The position numbers and the translations under genes were made by a program. 64,000 bases of DNA from Chelonoidis abingdonii (Eukaryota > Chordata > Testudines > Testudinidae). The notes beneath the pieces are model-generated. The model was not told where the DNA came from. It saw nothing but the letters and a program-made list of their open reading frames with translations, and searched no databases. The stretch covers positions 47,171,268-47,235,267 of the forward strand of contig NC_133771.1 in NCBI RefSeq assembly GCF_003597395.2, written 5' to 3'. Positions 59,848 through 64,000 of this stretch are shown piece after piece. How positions within the stretch are numbered: the first letter of the stretch is position 1; each line of letters opens with the position of its first letter.

Positions 59848-60552
59848 AGGCTGTGAGTCATCATGGCATAACTTGAAAAAAATGCACTGAGCTGGTAGCT
59901 GGGCTCCCACAATGAGACAAGAAGAGTCAAAACGTAGGAATAAAAGTGTGGTTCAAAGGCACATACTTTAAAGAAACCAAGAACAATTTATATGCTACTG
60001 GAAACGTAGGAAAGAAAGGCAAGGAAGGGAGTTAGACAGTAACTATAATGGTCCAGGTTAAAAATGCTCTTTCTAACCCTGGAGCCATTGTGGTATAAAT
60101 GTTTGCTCTTTACAGCACGAGATCCGGATCCTCCACTTGCATGTCCTAACGCCTGGACTCCAGTGCAACGTAAATCTACACTCAGGGCGCTCCAGGCCAT
60201 CACCCAGCAAGCAGCTATTGGGGCGGCAACGGGAGGTGGCATGCCGGACCTCAGCAGCAATGTGGCGGGTCCCCTCGCTCCCCAGAGCGAAGGATCAGCC
60301 ACCGAATTGCTGCCAAAGACTGAAGCAGTGGCGCAGAGCTGCAGATTGTGATCGCGACTTTTTTTTTTCTTTTGCTGCTTGGTGGCAAAAACCCTGGAGC
60401 CAACCCTCTACACTGCAATTAAACTTAGCCCAAGCCCACAACAAGGGGTCCAATGAGAGGGGCTGGGAGGGCGGAAGCCCTCCCTCGAGTTCATACAAGG
60501 ATGTGAAGCTCCAGGTGGACTCTTAACTACAGCACAGCATTAGTGTGACAAT
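59848..60552. repeat. Unclassified, CpG-containing repeat-like block at about 60115-60425
   Basis: GC-rich with CpGs (CGGATCC, GGCGCTCC, GGGGCGGCAACGGG), a T-run at 60359-60371 and CTACACTGCAATTAAACTTA at its right side, which resembles the short-element ends. It could be mistaken for a promoter island, but the resemblance to element ends and lack of a transcript signal favour a repeat. Confidence 0.4.
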
Positions 60553-60807
60553 GTAAGGAACATCTTCACGTAGCAATGTTAAAGCACTGCCGTGGCAGCG
60601 CTACAGCTGTAACATGGCTCCCAGCCACGTAAAAAAAAAAAAAACCCCACAAACCACCCCCCACAAGGGGAACAGCTCCCAGCACTGATGCAATGTCTAG
60701 ACTTGTCTGAAACTTGCAGCACTCGGGGGAGGGGGCAGGGAGTGTTTTTTCACACCCCTGAGCAAGAAAGTTGCGGCATTGTAAAGTGGCAGTGTAGACG
60801 AGGCTTT
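60553..60807. mobile_element. Short DNA element (MITE-like), reverse-oriented relative of 49751
   Basis: Left end CATCTTCACGTAGCAATG, inside an A-run and CAGCTCCCAGCACTGATGCA, right end AAGTGGCAGTGTAGACGAGG. Complement matches 49751-49980 in order. Confidence 0.7.
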
Positions 60808-61199
60808 TTAAGTTCTGCAGAGGAGAGGAGCCTCTGGGGCAGGGAGTCAGTATTTTGTTTATAAACAGAGGAAGGGTGATTAAGAGAAGAAAGGGCTAGT
60901 GATTAAATTAAGGATATGGAAGTTCACCCTGTAAAAGGGAATCCCTTTGTGGAGGGAGGAGAAGTTGTTTTAGAGAGAACACAGGGTGGAGAGCACTTAG
61001 GAAAAAAAATAATACAGCAAAGCACTGAGCCTAGGTTACATTCAGAAAAGGGTGAGATTTGGGGGCAGAGGTAAAAAGAAGGGGTCAAACCCAGGGAAGG
61101 GCTAGCAGTGTATAGAGAAGTTCCTACTCTCTGTGGTAGTTATGTGACACCCATTACCACGGTAAGAGGCTGTGCCTCACAATGTCTAACCTATTTCTC

Positions 61200-61275
61200 C
61201 TCCCAGCCCCTCGGTGAGGTAGAGCAGTGCTATTATCCCCATTGTACAGATGGGGCACTGACACATACACCAACT
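61200..61275 (-). repeat. MIR-like fragment
   Basis: TATTATCCCCATTGTACAGA then TGGGGCACTGACACA is a MIR-type core on the minus strand, short and diverged. Confidence 0.45.
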
Positions 61276-61588
61276 AAAGGCCAGATTTTCAAAGGTATTT
61301 AGGCACCTAGTGAGATTTTCAAATGCACTTAGAAGGTTTGGTGCTTTGTAAACCCCACTAGATATCTAGCTGGATCTTTGGGTGCTTAAAAACCTTTGAA
61401 ATTGTGTCCTTAAAGCACTGGCCTGGGGTCAGACCAGAAATCCATGGGGGCGGAGGGGAACAGAACTCAAGTCTTCCAGGGATAGCTCCCTATCCAGAAG
61501 GCCAGCCCCCTCCTTCTGCTGCATGTTGGTGGGGGGGGAGGGGGAAGTACTCTGATGGGAGCAAAACCAAGGCAGCCAGTTCTCTGAG

Positions 61589-62462
61589 GGTAGTCTACAC
61601 TACGGGATTATTCCGATTTTACAGAAACCGTTTTTTTAAAACAGACTGTATAAAGTCGAGCGCACGCGGCCACACTAAGCACATTAATTCAGTGGTGTGT
61701 GTCCATGTACCGAGGCTAGCATCGATTTCTGGAGCATTGCACTGTGGGTAGCTATCCCATAGTTCCCGCAGTCTCCCCCGCCCATTGTGATCTCAACCCA
61801 GAATTCCAATGCATGATGGAGCAAAAACAGTGTCGTGGGTGGTTCTGGGTAAACGTCGTCACTCAATCCTTCCTCCGTGAAAGCACACAGACAATCATTT
61901 TGTGCCCTTTTTCCCTGGCTTGCCCTGGCAGACGCCATAGCATGGCAACCATGGAGCCTGTTTAGCCTTGTTTCACTGTCACCGTATGTGTACTGGATGC
62001 TGCTAACAGACACGGTACTGCAGTGCTACACAGCAGCATTCATTTGCCTTTGCAAGGTAGCAGAGATGGTTACCAGTCATATTATACCATCTGCTGCTGT
62101 CATGGGTGCTCCTGATCAGCGCTCCATGCTGGGCAAACAGGAAATGAAATTCAAAAGTTCGTGGGGCTTTTCCTGTCTACCTGGCCAGTGCATCCGAGTT
62201 AAAATCGCTTTCCAGAGCGGTCACAATGGTGCACTGTGGGATACCGCCTGGAGGCCAATACCGTCAAATTGCGGCCACACTAACGCTAATCTGACATGGC
62301 AATACCAATTTCAGCACTACTCTCCTCGTCGGGGAGGAGTACAGAAATCGGTTTTAAGAGCCCTTTATATCGATGTAAAGGGCTTTGTTGTGTGGACAGG
62401 TGCAGGGTTAAAATCGGTTTAATGCTGCTAAATTCGGTATAAACCTGTAGTGTAGACCAGGC
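61589..62462. mobile_element. Terminal-inverted-repeat DNA transposon remnant, about 870 bp
   Basis: Left end GGTAGTCTACACTACGGGAT then TATTCCGATTTTAC; right end, complement, CTGGTCTACACTACAGG then TTTATACCGAATTTAGC. CTGAG occurs just outside both ends (61584-61588, 62463-62467) and may be the target duplication. The layout resembles chelonian elements that I associate with the PIF/Harbinger type, but no transposase or Myb-like frame remains here, so the superfamily is a guess. Confidence 0.7.
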
Positions 62463-62804
62463 CTGAGACTCCAGAAAATGGTCCCAGGATGAATGTCATG
62501 ACTGACAGCATGAAAAGCAGCAAAGAGGTTAGGAAGGATGGAGAATGAGAGGAAATCACCTAACTCCCAAGGGTGGAATGTTCTGTCCCATGCTGCGTTG
62601 TACAGCAATGGCTGCTGTGCAATTTTACATTTTAACTGAAAACCACTTTGTTCGGTCATTTTTTGTTCTGAGTTTGAGAAAAGGAAGGAATGAGAGAGTG
62701 TCATAAGTATCAGATGTGTTTATGCCTCAAATTCTTAGGGTTTCAGCTGCATTCAGGCCAATTCCAAAACAAAGAACAGAAACTGCATCCAGAGTCCATG
62801 AAGT

Positions 62805-62895
62805 CAACAATTATTGTCATGATTTGCATTATTCACTAGGCACCATCTGTGTGCTCAGCACTGTTCAGAATATGCCAAAAAAAACCCAGTCCCTG
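62805..62895 (-). repeat. L2/MIR-type tail fragment
   Basis: GTGTGCTCAGCACTGTTCAG near 62850, flanked by an ATTATTC-rich side, resembles the tail at 2628-2770 in the same orientation. Weak. Confidence 0.3.
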
Positions 62896-63303
62896 AGCCA
62901 ATGCATGTAACGTGTAACTCTGGTTAAAATGGCTCAGATATTTAAGTATGAAGTGTATAGTTATTGACCACAGATGTTGTCACATGTCACTGTGATGTTT
63001 ATATCTAGGAGTGGAGCCACTGATGGCAACAGAAATTTTAGCTGATTAAGGACTAGAAGATTTGACCCTCCAACTTTCTTTCTAAAGGAGGAGCTGCCCA
63101 GAGCTCCCGTGCTTGTTTATTTTCCTTTCCTGCCTGCAGTGGCCCTGATATACTTCAGAAGTGTCAGTTTTTTTCTCAGCTTTAAAATATAGAATTTTCT
63201 TGGTGTTTGGTTTTAAATATTCTCCTGTGAGAAGTGCAACTCAGTCGCTGTAGTGCTGTGTTTAAGAGCCTTCTGCCAAGTAACTAGCCTTTAAACAGAA
63301 GTG

Positions 63304-63620
63304 CAGTGTTGCCAACTCTCATAATTTTGTCATGAGTCTCATAATTGTTTTCCTTGAAGCCCCAGCTCCTGAAGTCAAGTGGATATATGATGGTTTCAGC
63401 CTTCATTCTTAAAGAAAAAATGAAGTTTCTAGTTCCCGTGCCTGTGGAGAAAGCTCCAAAATGTGACCCCAGTGCACCTAAACGCTCAAAAAGCAGAAGG
63501 CAAATAAAAAGAACCCCAGATCTGTTATATTTACATAATTTAATGATGTTAAAGTTGATCTCATGATTTTTGGTGAGCCTGATTCATGATTTTTGAACAT
63601 TTGGGACTGGCAATACTGTG
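63304..63620. mobile_element. DNA element with inverted ends, about 317 bp
   Basis: Left end AGTGTTGCCAACTCTCATAA; right end GGGACTGGCAATACTG, whose complement CAGTATTGCCAGTCCC resembles the left end. Subterminal blocks TGTCATGAGTCTCATAAT and TCTCATGATTTTTGGTGAGC also face each other. No coding beyond a chance frame. Confidence 0.55.
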
Positions 63621-63850
63621 AAAATGACCTGAAAGTATCAGTTTCACTCGTGTTTAAGGTTAGTTTCTAGTCTATTATGTGTAGTAAGGTGACACCTCTA
63701 GAGCCCCAGGCAGGTGCAGTATAAACTCATGGGGCCTTGCCCTAGTATGATGTTTCCAAATTTAAATGATCTATTCCAAGCTTAGTGAACTGCAAAAAAG
63801 TGATAGAAAGTAACCTAGATTTTTCTACAATTGTTTCAATTGTTGTATTC

Positions 63851-64000
63851 AAGGGTACGTCTACACTGCACGATTATTTCGAATTAGCTTAAACCGATAT
63901 TACAAAACAGATCTAATAAAATCGGTTTAGCGCATCCACAGTGGGATCACAAAATCGATTGTTTGCATCCATGGTCCAAAGCTACCATCGATTTCCGGAG
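63851..64000. mobile_element. Second copy of the 61589 element, cut by the window end
   Basis: Begins AAGGGTACGTCTACACTGCA and passes through AAAATCGGTTTAGCGCATCC to CTACCATCGATTTCCGGAG, parallel to the left part of 61589-62462 (GCTAGCATCGATTTCTGGAG). Same orientation; the right end lies outside. Confidence 0.7.

Larger units (their letters stand above)
46392..64000 (-). other. ELOVL5: Probable 5' intron of ELOVL5 (open at the window edge)
   Basis: The first coding exon has a splice acceptor 8 nt before the ATG, so transcribed sequence lies upstream. I see no convincing CpG island with a first exon in the window: the GC-rich blocks at 54300-55500 and 60100-60400 are repeats. Stretches without named repeats (46392-47700, 47980-49370, 49990-54050, 56030-57210, 58410-59008, 62466-63300) hold nothing I recognise. 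Confidence 0.55.

Noticed and set aside
60115..60425. ELOVL5 first exon in a small CpG-containing block
   Set aside because: No clear donor site with a plausible exon was seen, and the sequence looks repeat-like; not excluded, but unsupported.
61877..62422. 181-residue plus-strand open frame as a gene
   Set aside because: It lies across a terminal-inverted-repeat element remnant and shows no transposase or other domain.
1..64000. CRISPR arrays, operons, tRNA or rRNA genes
   Set aside because: No regularly spaced direct repeats with unique spacers, no cloverleaf-like sequence with A and B boxes that I could support, and the genome is clearly eukaryotic.

Overview
The window is vertebrate nuclear DNA, most likely from a turtle. 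It has GT-AG introns and a spliced vertebrate lipid gene. Its repeats are chicken-repeat-1 (CR1) LINEs, L2/MIR-type fossils, a Mag-like Ty3/gypsy element, retroviral-type solo LTRs, and many short inverted-repeat DNA elements that I associate with chelonian genomes. There is no prokaryotic gene content. The species call is inference from repeat style, not from a search.

The only confident host gene is ELOVL5, the very-long-chain fatty acid elongase 5 gene, on the minus strand. All seven coding exons are present (29395-46383) and join at GT-AG junctions into an uninterrupted 295-residue reading frame. An AT-rich 3' UTR of about 1.7 kb follows (about 27715-29394). The start codon lies 8 nt inside its exon, so at least one untranslated first exon, and the promoter, lie at higher coordinates, probably beyond the window. 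On that reading, everything from 46392 to 64000 is 5' intron.

Layout by region. 1-13160 is intergenic: two plus-strand CR1 3' fragments, one long decayed minus-strand CR1 (9426-13160), and an LTR-like unit (5783-8358) that holds both a fold-back element and a CR1. 13983-18611 is a complete-ended Ty3/gypsy insertion with 188-bp LTRs about 2% apart and a 5-bp target duplication. Its middle is anomalous: gag/protease is replaced by an error-riddled second copy of its own integrase end. 20500-23740 is a decayed non-LTR reverse transcriptase element split by a 1081-bp LTR-like insertion with 5-bp target duplication. 23741-27700 is mostly unrecognised, partly GC-rich. 27715-46391 is ELOVL5 with intronic DNA elements, a MIR and a CR1. 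46392-64000 holds more small DNA elements, a 1554-bp hAT element with a perfect 8-bp target duplication, a perfect 39-bp inverted repeat, two solo LTRs, and one complete and one window-truncated copy of a larger terminal-inverted-repeat element.

Apart from ELOVL5, coding traces are remains of mobile elements. I found no operon, CRISPR array, tRNA, rRNA or convincing new multi-gene system. The observations most worth checking are the low-fidelity internal duplication in the gypsy element (a likely assembly artefact or an unusual rearrangement), the perfect palindrome, and the shared GTCTACACT-type terminus on many otherwise different short elements.
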